This document shows, piece by piece, positions 1 through 11,345 of a DNA stretch of 64,000 nucleotides. The translations under genes were made by a program, and so were the position numbers. The stretch's first letter is position 1, and each line of letters begins with the position of its first letter. This DNA is from Powellomyces hirtus (Eukaryota; Chytridiomycota; Chytridiomycetes; Spizellomycetales; Powellomycetaceae): contig JAHLKG010000015.1 of NCBI GenBank assembly GCA_025526995.1, positions 186,001 through 250,000 on the forward strand. The letters run 5' to 3'. The notes under the pieces are model-generated. The model worked only from the letters and a program-made list of their open reading frames with translations, made no database searches and was not told the DNA's origin.

Positions 1-476
1 ATTCGGACACCTGCGGTAAAAGCACACAATGATGGTGCGGGGTTACATCGTTAGTCCAACACAAGTGCATCCAGTGCCGGTAATTTTTCGAAGCGCAGGT
101 CACAGATATGTCGTGACGTTTGCATCTACTAGCAGGTCCATGCACTTATCGACAACGTTGACAGCATTTCGCAAAGCCTACCGTTGTTTTTCTGGAAATG
201 TGACGAAACGGTCAGAGCGTCGACGAGCTGCTTGACGCCGAAATGAATCGATGTCGGTACAGGGAGAGGTGCCATGATTTACGGCTCGTGACATGGAAAA
301 AGATATACTTCATCAGCTTGCGGGATGCTTGGTGTAGAAAAGGTTAATTGAGATATGGTAGGAAATACATATCGTCGTTCTTCCTATTTCAGAAAAGCGG
401 TTGCATATTACGTAAATGTTTTGGATCATCCTTCAAGTTTTCTGTTCGTTCGCAAGTAACTTGCAGATCAACAAAG
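1..476. other. no gene recognised
   Basis: I see no convincing gene here. Short open frames exist on the plus strand, but they have no recognisable domain. The last part is probably the 5' leader of the cupin gene that follows. An upstream exon cannot be excluded. Confidence 0.4.
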
Positions 477-1043
477 ATGCCAAAACCACAGCTCCCGTCA
501 GTCGAAGAACTCATCACATGCCTCCATCTCCAGTCTCATCCAGAAGGCGGCTGGTTTGCCGAATCAAACCGCACACCCGCCGATCCCACCACGGGAACCG
601 CCACGCGCGACCTCACAACCTCCATCTACTTTCCCATGTACAGCGACCCCACGCATCCGGAGCGCGCACGATCTAGCCTTCATCGCCTGGGACACACGTC
701 CGAGACATTCTATTTGCATCCGTCGACCGCCAGTGCTACATTGCTGGAGATCGACATGGAGCAGGGTGGTCGTGGAGAGGCCCCATCAGCACGGCTGGTG
801 CATTTGGGGTCGGATGTAGCCAGAGGGGAGGTTTCGCAGTATATGTTTAGGGCGGGTGTGAGGTTTGGTGGTGTGACGGATGCAGCAGAGGGGGAGTACA
901 CGCTGGTGGGATGCAACTGTGCGCCTGGGTTTGATGAAGACGACTTTCAGATGATCAAGGATCATCCCGAAGTACCCGAGACGCTGAGCAAAACGTTTAG
1001 AGATGATAAGGCGGTGTGGGATGTTTTGTCCAGACTCCTGTAA
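477..1043 (+). CDS. DUF985-family cupin protein
   Basis: A single exon of 188 aa. The N-terminal part carries the family signature L-x2-HPEGG-(W/Y)-F-x-E (HPEGGWFAE). It is followed by strands rich in Gly, His and Glu typical of the RmlC-like cupin fold: SSLHRLG, E-x-FYLH, and a late TLVGCNCAPGFDEDDF segment, where DUF985 proteins have an (A)PGF-(D/E)-F motif. Yeast YML079w is the structural reference for this family; its substrate is not established. I chose the ATG at 477 because the open frame runs upstream to 348 with unrelated composition and the family normally starts shortly before the HPEGG motif. The gene ends in TAA. Neighbours are not functionally linked. Confidence 0.85.
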   Translation: MPKPQLPSVEELITCLHLQSHPEGGWFAESNRTPADPTTGTATRDLTTSIYFPMYSDPTHPERARSSLHRLGHTSETFYLHPSTASATLLEIDMEQGGRGEAPSARLVHLGSDVARGEVSQYMFRAGVRFGGVTDAAEGEYTLVGCNCAPGFDEDDFQMIKDHPEVPETLSKTFRDDKAVWDVLSRLL

Positions 1044-1170
1044 CCGTGTTATGACTGGTACTTTTTGGACAGCACCGTGCGTTTCGACAGTCATTTAGTT
1101 GTTCGTCTGATGAATGCTGTTGATTGATATGTGATAGTCCCGTCTCTTTGATTTGCCAAAACCATAGCAC

Positions 1171-1691
1171 TCAGTAACCGAAACTCTCTTCTCGGCCCTT
1201 GACGGCTTCTGCTGCCTTCTTGGCCTCTTCTCGTCGCTTGGCTTCCATTTCTATTGTAAGTTCAACAACCGTCTGCCAGTCCTCATGGTAACCCTCTGAG
1301 TGAAAAAGACCATCGCAATACAATTGTTACTGATAAGCTACTACGCCGATGCTGAAAACTTTGGACCAGTCCTATCCACGCCCCCGCAACTACCACTAAT
1401 ACCTTTGACGCATTTCTTGAACTCGCGCAACGCTTTCTCAGTGTCCCCCGTGGCTAGGAACGAGTATGCAAGCAAATGCCGGCCAGCCAACTCTGCGGCA
1501 GGCATTGAGACATACAGCTTGAGGCAGGCGAGTGCGCGCGAGTGGGCTCCGAGTTGGTGAAACTCCCTGGCGACGCTGTAGAGATCGGCGGCTTCTGCGG
1601 GACGCGACAGGTGTGTGGTGAACCAGGCTAGGATCTCTGGCGGAGACATTGTTGGTCGGAACGACTCGAAATCTGAGAATGTGGTAGACAT
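1171..1691 (-). CDS. small TPR-like helical protein
   Basis: Two exons, 1403..1691 and 1171..1295. The 107-nt intron starts GTATTAG and ends CTCAG, and the join keeps frame (414 nt, 137 aa, stop TGA). The middle of the protein (about residues 38-95) reads as two TPR-type helical hairpins: A-x-LYS-x-A-x-E-F-x2-LG and LL-x-YSFLATGD-x-EKALREF. The C-terminus is a charged helix rich in E, K, A and R. The fold is an inference; I do not recognise an orthologue and assign no pathway. The gene is transcribed towards the cupin gene, with their 3' ends about 130 bp apart. Confidence 0.6.
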
Positions 1692-2060
1692 GGCGGAGTG
1701 CTCTGGCGTTGCAAAGACAGCTAGTATAGCGAGGGTGCTTGGAGAGGGGGCAAGGCCGCCAGAACCCTAAAACACTTCACACCGTCACTCATCACACGCC
1801 GCACCTTAGCGGCATTTGGACACATTCAGCAAGCTATACCCACACACATACATATTACACCGGTAACATAACCGATTGCTCTGAACCACAAGCAGGCATT
1901 CTGCAGCTTACTGCTGTCAACACGCTCGTTTCCCGGGTTCTGGAGGTCTCTGCCATTACTGTCTAGGAACCGGGACTCTTCCATCCCCCCAACGGTCGCA
2001 AACCTGCCTCCACCTTACAGCTTACTCTCTGCATTCCCACACCATCCTCCTCCCATTCGC

Positions 2061-5000
2061 ATGTTTTCCAATCTCTCCAAAGCGCTTGCTGCCTCGCGGG
2101 AAGCAATCGGCTCAACCGCCCAGACATTCATCAAAGAACAGACTGGGTTGGAACTACCAGGCAGCGGCAGAGCCACGCCACGTGGGTCGCAATCCACCTC
2201 ACACCTGTTTGATGCGCCGCCGGACGATGATGGATTCCGGGAACAGTCCCTCGCCTCGCGGGCCGACGAAAGCGGGTCCGGCGGCACGCAGAATGGCGCC
2301 GACTTGATGCAGTTTCCGGAAGGGCGGCAGAGCGTCGATCTGCTTGGACCAGCAGACACCACCCTGTCAGGCCGCGATTCCGTAGACGGCGGCTCGCGGT
2401 CCTCAACGCCTGTAGGCAAAGCGGCCAAGCCGCAGTCGACGCAACCGGGACTGTCATCGATGACTCCTGAGCAGGCGCTGAGCATGGACCCGGCGGAGAT
2501 GGGGGCAACGCTTAGCGCGGCTAAAGAAGTTTGAAGGCAAATTTCAGGACTTGGCACGGGTGTACAAGCAGCTCCAAAGGAAACTGCAGCAGGTGGAGGG
2601 TGTCATTGCGAGCCATACACCAGTTTCAAAGATTGCCTCCAATGCAGACGTGGAGGCATTTGATGTGTTTCTCATGTCGCTGAAGGAGAAGCAGGAAGTC
2701 ACTGTGGCCGAATTGACACGGCTGAATCGGCGGGTCAGCGAAATAAAAGAGGTTCAGGAGCTGGAGGCGTCGACCAAGGGCGGACATGTTTGCGTCGTTG
2801 CAGACCAAGCTGTTGAGTCGCGAAGAGGAGATCAATCGGTTGAAAAACGCGCTCCAGCGACACGAAACGCCACCAGGGAGTCCGAGGGTGGATGTGAGGA
2901 GTGCGTCAACGCCGGGACCGCCAGTATCCTCACCGGCCTCGAGCGACAACACAGTAAGCTTGAAGCTCAAAGTGCGCGAGTTGACCAACGCCTTAAATCG
3001 CGTCAAGGAGGATCGGGACGCGGCAAATAGTCGGTGTCAGCAACTCGAGAAGTCGCTGGCCGATCGCCCGAATGGAGCAGAGTCTTCGTCCGCCGAGGTT
3101 GTTTCGCCCGACGGGAAAGACGACCTCAGCGTGGAACAGCTACGAGCACGTGTTGAAGAGGCTGAAGCGCAGCGTGCAAACGCAGAGGCTGACATGAAAA
3201 AGCAACAGGCTCATGTACAAGAGCTGGAAGCTGAGCGTGACGCGTTGTCTGCGGCAGTCAAACGGCTAGAAATTGCCAACGGCCGGATACCATCGCCAAA
3301 CGGAGTAGTTCATGATCTGATGTCCGATGACCCGATTCCAAACAGTCAAACGGATGAAGCCGAGTTGGTCGACCTCAGAATGCAAATCAGCGCCTTGCGG
3401 TCACAGCGGGACTCAACGCAAACATCTATGGAACAAGCGAAATCACGCTTGGCTACACTCGAATCAGAGCTGGCCGATCAAACGAACGCTAAAAATGAGT
3501 TAGCGGCAAAGTATGCGTCTTTGCAGGACGAAAGTCGGCAGCAGTCTACGTCTGCCGCCGAGACTCATGCTGAGCTGGTGACTAACTTTGAAAGAACAGT
3601 ACCAGTCCACTGTGGATCAAAAGCATGACTTAGAGAAGAAGGTCTCGCAGCTCGAACAGCAGCTCTCCGCATCCACACAAGAATTGGCCGCAGCACGAAC
3701 GGCTCACGACGACAAAACGTCCAACGAATTCCACGCTGTCCAGGCGGAGCTCCGACAGCGCGAGGACCAGATCGTGGAACTGCAAAATAAACTAGACAAC
3801 GCCAGCGCCGAGATTTCAAAGCTCGTTGGAGCGCTTGAGTCTGTGGAGACCATGAATGCAGACCTGGTGCGTTTGCGGTCCTCACTTGCTGAATGCGAAG
3901 ATAGGCTCGCCACCGCAAAGTCCGAAACGGTTCAGGCTGTGGACACAATCTCCAAGCTTCGCGCTGAAATGGCCGCCACGCCAATGGCTGAAACTCAGGC
4001 CAAGCTTGACGCTACAACCGCCGACCTGAATAGTAGCCAAGCGGAAATGCGCGATGCAAAAGCTCGGCTTGAGGAAGCGCTTCAGACCCGTGACACCGCC
4101 CACAAGCAGATAGTTGATCTCGAGGAGGCCCTGGCTTAAGAGCAATAGCGACTCAGAGAAGGTTCAGACAGTCATGAAGTCTATGAGGGAGAAACTCCAA
4201 GCAAAGATTGCGGGTCTCGAGCAAGAGGTCAAAGATCTTGGTGGTGAGGCGGCGTCCGCTGGTCAAGTGGAAGACTTGAAAGCCGAGATTGCCAAGCAAA
4301 AACAAGAACTAGCCTCAAATGCGGCGCGGATCAAGGAACTGGAGGCTGAACTTCGAGAAGCCCAGGCCGTTGTCCAAGCCCCGTCCACGGACGGACCTCC
4401 AGAAAAGGGCAAAACTCGAGCTAAACTGGAGAAGCAACTTGCTGCTCTGAGATCTGAGGTTGCCAAACTCAAGGCTGATGCAGAGGCAGCTCCCGCGAGT
4501 GATGATCAGGAGGCAGTGGCGAAACTGGCCGTGGTTACTGCACAGTTGGAAGCTGCCAACAAAAGAGTGCGCGAGCTGGAGACATCTTTAAAAGCGGTCT
4601 CTGCTCAACGCGACGCCGAGACCACCATAGACCTGGAGGCAGCGAAAACCAGATCGAAGGAGCTGCGAGGCTTACTGGATTCCGAGATTGAAAAGCGCAG
4701 CCGCCTTGAAACTGAAGTTTCGACATTACAAGGCCGAGTGGCGGAACTGGAACTTAGCATAACTGAAGCCAAAGAGACCGAGAACGTAGCGCACAGATTG
4801 GTCGAGGTCGAAGAGCAGTTAGCGTCCGAGTTGGCCAAGAATGAAGCGTCGGATGTAGCTTTGAAAGCCTCTGAGGAAGAGAAAGCAGCTGCGCTGCAGT
4901 CTCTTCGCCAGCTCAAGGAAGATTTAGCCGCAAAGGAGGCTTCTTGGGCTGAAGAACACGGTTCAGCGGCCACAGCGCTAGGGGATAGCAGCTCCTGGAT

Positions 5001-7197
5001 TGCAGAACTTGAAAAGATTGCAGATGCAGCCAAAAAGGAAAAGGCCAATACTGCTCAGCGCACTCGGCAGCTTTTGGATGAGAAGAAAGACTTGACCAAG
5101 AGCCTCGCGGATGCCGAACAGCGGGTTGCTGATGCAGAGGCGAAGATCACGGATTCCGAGCAAAGATTGGCGAACGCACGGCAAGAGCTAGAGCAAGTTC
5201 AGCAAGATCTTTCCGCCGAGCAGGCCGCTCGCGGCGCCCTCAAGTCCGAGCTGGATGCAGCAACTCAAAAACACCAAACCGCATTGGCGTCCGTTACAAG
5301 CCTTACTGAAAGACTTCCAGAGCTCGAGGACAGCGCTTCGCTTGTGCAAGAGCTGCGCGTAGAGCAAGCTGCGCTCAAAGAGCAGTTCCAGACCGCGTCT
5401 GCAAGTCTCGCAAAGCTCGAAGAGACTGAAGCGCGTGCGGAACAGCTAAACCGTGATATGAAAGCACTCACTGGGGTGCGCAGGCAGCTCGAAGCCTTGC
5501 GCACTGAGCTTGAGCAGAAAGTATCCTCGATGGAAGAGCAACTTGCGCTTGCGAAGCAAGCGGTTCATGAGCGCGACGGGACCGTGATTGATTTGCAATC
5601 TGAGATCACTTCGACCAGAACTCAGCTTCGATAAGAAGAGGAGAAGAAGGCCAAATCGATACAGCTCTTGCGCCAGTCCAAAGCTCGTATTCTTAAGTTA
5701 GAGGCGGATGCTAAACTGAAGGACGAGGCAAGCGCTAAGCTAAGCGACGAACTCAAGGCTTTGGCAGAAGCGCGCGGGAAGGATGCCCGCGAAAAGGAGC
5801 AGCGGCTTGCGAGTGTCACGCGTCAGATCGAGGATATGCAAGTGCGCCTTCGACGGCAACAAGAAGCCGGCACCGACCTTGAGCGGCAGCGACACGAGTT
5901 TAGCCTGGAAAAGCAGAAAGTTCAGCATCGACTCGAAGAGCTTGAACTCGCTGAGCAGAGTGTCCGCGCCGAGCGGGACGCTGCATGGGAAGAGCTCGAG
6001 GCGCGCCAGTCGGAACTCGATGGAGTGCGCAGTCTTCTTGAAGCCCGCGAGGCGCAAATCAACGGCGAGGCTGGCCGTTGGGCTGACGTTGAGGATCATA
6101 TGGCCAACATGGAAGTTGAGCTCGACACCAGCAAGCGCCTCTTTCAGACAAAGTCGACCGAAAACGACCAACTCCGGCTCCGTGTTTCTGAGCTGGAGGC
6201 GCAAGTTTATGAAGCCACCCAGGCTGCAGCAAGAGCCGATGGCGATGTGGACCAGCTCCGCAGGGATGCGCGCGATGCACGACGGGAAGTCGCCGAGCGG
6301 ACCAAGGACATCAAGCGGCTGGAGAAGGAGCTACAAGCTTTAGAAAAAGAGCGAGATGATTCTGTCCACGCTCTTGAGGTGCTTCGCACGCAACAAGAAC
6401 AGAGTGCCAGCGAGCACGCCGAGCTTGTACGCAAAGCTGCGGAGGCTGCAGAGCGCGACGCCGAGCGGCAGGCGCGCATTGCCGAGCTCTCCGCTGCAAT
6501 CGAGGCCCTCGAGGCAGAAAGGGAGTCTGCGAAAAAGGACGGCGAGCTTGCGCTGTTTAGCCGGGACAAGATTCTGGAAGATATGCGCATTCGTGAAGCC
6601 CAGCTTAAGAACCTCAATAAGGTGACTGCTTGACCCTGTACAGGAGATAATCGCCTTGACGCGTTCTCACTAACACTGTTTTTCTACTGACGCTAGACGC
6701 TGAAAGATGAGGTACGCAAGTTAAACCGGGCCTCGTCGATTTCTTCCGGCATTGGCAACCCAACCACGCCAACATCAACCTCGCTGCAATCTCCACCACC
6801 AATTTCGCGCCCACCATCCACAAGCTCAATCTCGCGCCATTCGCATCACGGGAGTCTGGGCTCGCTGGCCAGCGACGACAGTTTCTCTCGCCGAGACAGC
6901 TTTGGCGGCGCCAGCGCTACCGCAGCCCGGCCTGCCTTCCCCACAAGAATGTCCAGCACTGTTGCGCCTGTCGATGCGCCACCAACCCCCGGATGAGTAC
7001 CTCAAAGCTGTGCTCCTCAAGTTTTTGGAAGCGAAAGACAAGAGGGTTCGTTTGCACACAATCTGCCATTTTTTTTTGTCATTCGAAATTGGTAAATTAA
7101 CACATCAACTCGCCTTTAGAATCAGCTGCTGCCGGTTTTGGGCATGCTTCTACGCTTCTCGCCTGAAGAGCTCAAGCGCGTGCAAAAATTCTCGTGA
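2061..7197 (+). CDS. GRIP-domain golgin, reading frame disrupted
   Basis: A long coiled-coil protein of the Golgi tethering golgin type (IMH1/golgin-245 class). It starts MFSNLSKALAASREA, has a Ser/Pro/Gly-rich head, about 1,300 residues of heptad coiled coil, a Ser-rich linker, and a C-terminal GRIP domain (DEYLKAVLLKFLEAKDKR then NQLLPVLGMLLRFSPEE), which binds Arl1-GTP in known members. Introns: 6622..6696 and 7046..7119. The frame is broken by +1 shifts near 2501-2505 (G5), 2778-2780 (G3), 3587-3589 (T3), 4136-4137 (T2) and 6986-6990 (C5); dropping one base at each restores the protein. An in-frame TAA lies at 5632-5634 where a Gln (CAA) would fit. No other stops occur, so this is either sequence error or very recent decay. 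Family assignment is firm; whether it is functional is open. Confidence 0.85.
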
Positions 7198-7378
7198 TAG
7201 GCCCCTTCCCCACTCGCGGGGCCCTTCCATCCGAACTCTTCTCCAGTGCCAAGTTGGGCGCCTTTTGCATACCCCGTTGTTACTTTCATTTTTCCCCGTA
7301 GCGGACCCCCACGAGAATACTTCCAGGGTCGGCCACTTTTTTATGTGTATCTTTTTGCTGAATCTTTCATATGAATAG

Positions 7379-7446
7379 TTGAGAAATTGGAGCCAGAATG
7401 ATAGTACTCAAGTTGAGAAATTGGAGCCAGAATGATAGTACTCAAT
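7379..7446 (+). repeat. 34-bp direct tandem duplication
   Basis: Two adjacent copies of a 34-bp unit (7379..7412 and 7413..7446), beginning TTGAGAAATTGG and ending GTACTCAA. Each unit has short inverted ends (TTGAG/CTCAA). It lies about 180 bp after the golgin stop codon. Confidence 0.85.
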
Positions 7447-7499
7447 TAGAATGCTGAGTCTATTATGCCTGAAGTATAATACAAGTCAATGCAACTAAA

Positions 7500-8180
7500 G
7501 CTGGATTTCTGGTTCATCATGGCGCGGCCTGGCATGTTGCGCGGCTCACAACGCGACGACGGTGTTATGGTTGATAGGGAGGCGGGGGTTCAAAGTCTGC
7601 GTGATCTCCATGCACGACACGAGCGCGGACTCTTGCACTTTGCCCATCAACTCTTCCAGCACCTCTTAATGCTTCAACTGATTCTTCAACTTCGGCGCAA
7701 AGCATTTGAACTCGAGCGCGAGATGCTTGGATTTTGGAGCGTACTCTTGCAACTTTGGCGCGAACATCGGCGCGGTGTGCTTCATTGATTCTGGCAGGTA
7801 AAAGTTTGAGTGCAGCAGGCAGGTATGCTCGCTTCGATTTCAGCCCGTCTGCTTGGATCGATTTGAGCACGTATCATTGCCACCAGGGCCTCGTTTCCCC
7901 CGCCTCTTTCAATTCGTAGGGCCAGTACCGCGCAATTGAGGTCAGAATGCTCTTTATAGAGCCGACCGCGAGCGTCGGAACGCTGGCTAGCTTTCTAACA
8001 AGGGTATAGAATTGGTGAGGCCCACACGCAACGGCCTCTCTTTTCAAACGCCGCTCTGTGAAATCACCCACCCATATGTAGCCCCATTCGTGATCTGCCG
8101 TCATTTGAGCCTGAAACGTGCTATATGAATAAGCTGTGTTTGCGTTCAAAAAAAGTCTGGGCCAGACAAACCTCACGTTC
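7500..8180 (-). CDS. unidentified gene, disrupted
   Basis: Good coding character is spread over several minus-strand frames, and I do not recognise the family. One frame (about 7,820-8,010) reads a helical stretch containing LYKEHSDLNCAVLALRIERGG and ending near EIEASIPA. The next frame (about 7,665-7,820) continues with a basic/acidic helix, ARINEAHRADVRAKVARV. A third (about 7,500-7,660) continues EVLEELMGKVQESALV. Each join needs a +1 shift, near 7,822 and 7,665. A fourth frame upstream contains LASVPTLAVGSIKSILTSIARYW and ends at an in-frame TGA. The region looks like one helical protein of about 200-250 aa damaged by indels. Exon borders and start are not resolved. Confidence 0.35.
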
Positions 8181-8719
8181 CCTCCCTCCCATCAACCACA
8201 TTAGCCACGAGTAAGATGTCGGGTGCACTATTGGTTCGAGTGTCACCGCCGGACCTGAATCGCCACTTAGAGCACACATGTTTTGCTACCGGAAACCAAG
8301 CGACGACGTCAAAAAGAACTGTTGCAGCCTACGAACGAGGGACACAAGAAAAATGACGAAGAAAGCTCCGATGGGGAAAGGAAAGGCAGAAGTGTCGCTC
8401 ACGAGACTGATGTACGATGCGAGACAAGAGGATAAAATTCCCTGTAATCGCAGTTGAGCCTTGAGTGGAGCGTCGACTGTTGGTATTGACCAAAGGATAA
8501 GGTTTCTGTAGTCGAAGTTGAGCCTGGTGTGGAAGAGACTTTTGTGTGGAGCGTCGAATCTTGGTTTTAAAGTCAAGCTCGATAGGAACAGTTCTTGGCG
8601 TTGAAGTTCAGACTTGCGCTGGCTGTCGACGTCAGCTGTGACTAAAGTCGAGAACGGGCGTAGGCTTGAACTATCGGCGTCGAGCCCTGTGAGCAGCGCA
8701 GATTCTTGCAACCGCAGCG

Positions 8720-8794
8720 GCAAGAGCACGAGATCGCACCCTTGTATTCTAACGCGGCGTGAACGAATACAAAGGTTCGATCTCGTGCTCTTGC
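8720..8794. repeat. inverted repeat, 30-nt arms
   Basis: The left arm 8720..8749 pairs with the right arm 8765..8794 around a 15-nt loop. The outer 17 nt are a perfect complement (GCAAGAGCACGAGATCG against CGATCTCGTGCTCTTGC); the inner 13 nt have three mismatches. It would form a stable hairpin in DNA or RNA. Function unknown. Confidence 0.85.
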
Positions 8795-9066
8795 TGAAAC
8801 GCTGAAGTCCTGTATACGGAGGGGGGGAAACAATTGCCGTTGTGGTTGGCGAGCTGACCGTGGGCGAGTGAACGGATGTCCTTTGGCGTTTTTGCGTTAT
8901 CGGAAGGGTTGCATTGGTTAGATTAGAAGTGTTTGTGGAATTTCAACCGTTCGAGGAACACACCGGATGCAACTGTAAGTACCTACGTACGGTTCCTCGC
9001 CCAGTACGCTTAAACATATCCCGATTTAGTAGCTTTCGTGATGAACCTCTATTGCGGTGGCGTGAA

Positions 9067-9150
9067 CTCCTTCGAGGCACCCGGTCAAGCAGAACCGCCA
9101 GCTCATTGATTATAAGCCGTGGTTCTGCTTGACCGGGTCGCTCGAAGGAG
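9067..9150. repeat. inverted repeat, 30-nt arms
   Basis: The left arm 9067..9096 pairs with the right arm 9121..9150 around a 24-nt loop, with 28 of 30 positions complementary (CTCCTTCGAG..AAGCAGAACC against GGTTCTGCTT..CTCGAAGGAG). It is similar in size and design to the hairpin 270 bp upstream, but the sequence is unrelated. No flanking gene explains it. Confidence 0.85.
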
Positions 9151-10139
9151 CTCCCCACTCGAGACGCCCGCCGCTCCATACAGTCCCCAAGATTACACCG
9201 TCGCGAGCTATGAGACCTTGATGGGCTGGTCCTAACCCCTTGTTTCTGGTTTGAACTAGCGGAACAGAAGAGCAAAAATGAAAGAGAAAGCGAAGCCGCT
9301 TTACGTGATACACAAGCCGCGCATTGGGGATTGACAGTGCGTATTTGTGTATCGCAGGTCAATTTTGGATTGCCTATGCAGGTGAGTTGGCCCCATGCAC
9401 GTCTCTCGTACTTGTGTAATACTTACTACAGTTCGACCCACTCGAACTTCGCACTACTAACTTGTAGTCGGCGATTTACACTTACTCCCACCACACGTAG
9501 TACGGTTGGTGGGCACAGTCTGTAGGTGGCGGTTGTAGGACAGATGTGTCCGTCAGCGACATTGGAGCGGACACAAAAGCCTCCGCGTTGGGTGGCTGTG
9601 CACTTCACTTGACAGCGCTCGAGGCCGCTCAACACCACGTCCTCTCGCCCAGAACCCTACCAACCAACGCTTCTCAGAAATGGCAGACGCTCAGCGGCCA
9701 GCAGCAGCTGTCGCGCAACCGGCGCAACAGCCAGCGCCACCCGCTGCCGACACCTGGGGCACGATCAAAAGTGAAGTCGCCTGCATTGATTGTGACCAAA
9801 CGTTGTAACAACCAATCCTTTGGAGATTGAAGCAGGCTGTATCAACTAGCAGAAATGAGAGAGGGCAACAGGAATACGAGAAGGGCAACGGGAATACGAG
9901 AAAACAGCTGCCGACCGAACTAACAAGATTGATGGAGATATAGACCAGCTAGCGGAGACGAGCGAGGGGAACAGGAATACTGGAACGAAAACGATCAGGA
10001 CCAGCGATCAAAACTGACTAGGACGGGACGTCCAACAATCAGAAACCAAGATTGACGACATGCTACGCCGGGAACTCGTACGCAGCCAGCAGACCCAAAA
10101 CGCAAAGCACACATGACCAAAAAGCGCTATGGACGTACG

Positions 10140-11345
10140 CTAAGATGAGCCGGCCGCGAACGGCCCTGGCGCATCGCCTTGTTCAGGTTTGCTCTCGGTT
10201 TCCGTCTCAGCGTCTGGCTCATGTTCGAACTCCGTTAGCGTGCTTTGGATGTCAGTAGTCGGAAGTAGGGCGGTAGCGGAACTGGCCGGCGTAGTCGTTG
10301 GGCTTTGCAGTCGAGCTTCGAGAAAAAGCCTCGCAAGAAGCCCAATAACGCTTCCTTGCAAAGCAGCAGGGGCGCCAGCGAATGCGAGCCAATTTGAAAC
10401 GTCCACGCTTGAATCGTCCTTGATACGCAAAAAAATCCACACTTTGAAGTTTGTAACATAGCCCAAGACTTGAGCGGAACTTTTGTTCGCTTTTTGCCGC
10501 TCGCGATGAACGATCCCCATGTAAGTTAGAGTTTGCACGATGGATTGGGTTGTAAGTGAGGTTACAGTCTTGACCTCTGTGAAAAGGTTTGATCATGGAG
10601 TCTGTCAGTTTGATGGTTTGACACAGCCTACGACCGTCGTGAACATACTCCCAAGGACGGTAATGTTGGCGAGATTTTCGCTTGCACCGCCTCGCCGTGA
10701 GCAAGGACGTAGTCTCCGTAGCCGCTTAGCGTAATCTTATTCCTTGTGCTCGTAATTGACACTTCGCCATAGAAATTCATAGGAAGGCAATTCGCGGCAG
10801 GGGTGGAAAGCTGTAATTCTCGGGTCGTGTGCTCCATGGCTTCGAGAACAACCATATCGATAAATGTACGCGTGAAGCCTTCCGAACTCAAATCGTAAGA
10901 TTTCTCAAGTCTCTCAATCATCTCGGCTGATTGGAAGGAAAGGAATCAGCAGTCAGCAAAAGACCTAAACGAAGGTGCTTGAGAAGCGATAAAACTCCGT
11001 ACTATAGGTTTGCGAAACATGCACTGGACCGATGTTCATTTCTTCCATCGGGTACCAAGGGTGTAGCGACTGAATAGCTTTTCGGAAGTCGAGACCCAAT
11101 GCTTCCTCGGCCACCGCCACCTTTACAGTGGCAATTTGGTGAGAACGTGAGGAACCCTCCTGAGAAGCGGACGCGGCGTCAGCATGGAATGACTGGAAAA
11201 AGGCAGTTTTCTCGTCAAAAAGCCTTACCAGAACTTCGCGTAGAAGCTCGGAAAGAGTATCGTTCTGACGATAGTTGCCGAGGAGATTGCGAGGTGCCTT
11301 TGTCAGAACGTTTCGCAGGGTTTTTCGAAGCGTAGAGTCGGCCAT
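10140..11345 (-). CDS. PD-(D/E)XK nuclease-like protein
   Basis: Three exons, 11003..11345, 10649..10926 and 10140..10574, with introns of 76 and 74 nt. The joins keep frame and give 351 aa, stop TAG. Residues about 195-290 resemble the PD-(D/E)XK fold of large fungal and chytrid families: a strand ending SGYGDYVLAHGE (the usual G-x-x-D-Y/W), then VKTVTSLTTQSIVQTLTYMGIVH, where relatives have (V)EAK followed by Q-x-L-x-YM, then a YVTNFKVWIFLRI strand pair. The catalytic Glu of E-x-K is not visible at the splice junction (LGVKT), so activity is doubtful. The C-terminus is acidic (E, D, T). Similar domains occur in Crinkler-like proteins and in transposon-linked proteins. The family call is inference from motifs. 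Confidence 0.5.

Larger units (their letters stand above)
8200..10139. other. non-coding stretch with hairpins, no gene recognised
   Basis: I see no coherent gene. The region holds two long inverted repeats (listed separately) and a partly duplicated segment around 8,460-8,580 that repeats TGGAGCGTCGA. From 9,679 a short open frame, MADAQRPAAAVAQPAQQ, runs for 43 codons to a TAA. It could be an orphan first exon, but nothing downstream continues it. From about 9,850 the sequence is purine-rich with repeated GGAATACGAGAA-like strings. Confidence 0.4.

Noticed and set aside
5632..5634. Reassigned TAA/TAG as glutamine
   Set aside because: TAA, TAG and TGA each end clearly intact genes in this window (for example CAF-1 p60 with TAA, laccase with TAG, ARF1 with TGA).
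2061..7197. Programmed +1 frameshifting (Euplotes-like or Ty-like)
   Set aside because: The restored protein needs the shifts well before the stop codons in most cases, and the sites share no heptamer or common codon pair; they only share short homopolymers.
9679..9810. First exon of a larger gene (MADAQRPAAAV start)
   Set aside because: The frame stops after 43 codons and no downstream exon could be joined.
10560..11003. Frame shifts in the PD-(D/E)XK-like gene
   Set aside because: Two introns of 76 and 74 nt explain the frame changes without any indel.
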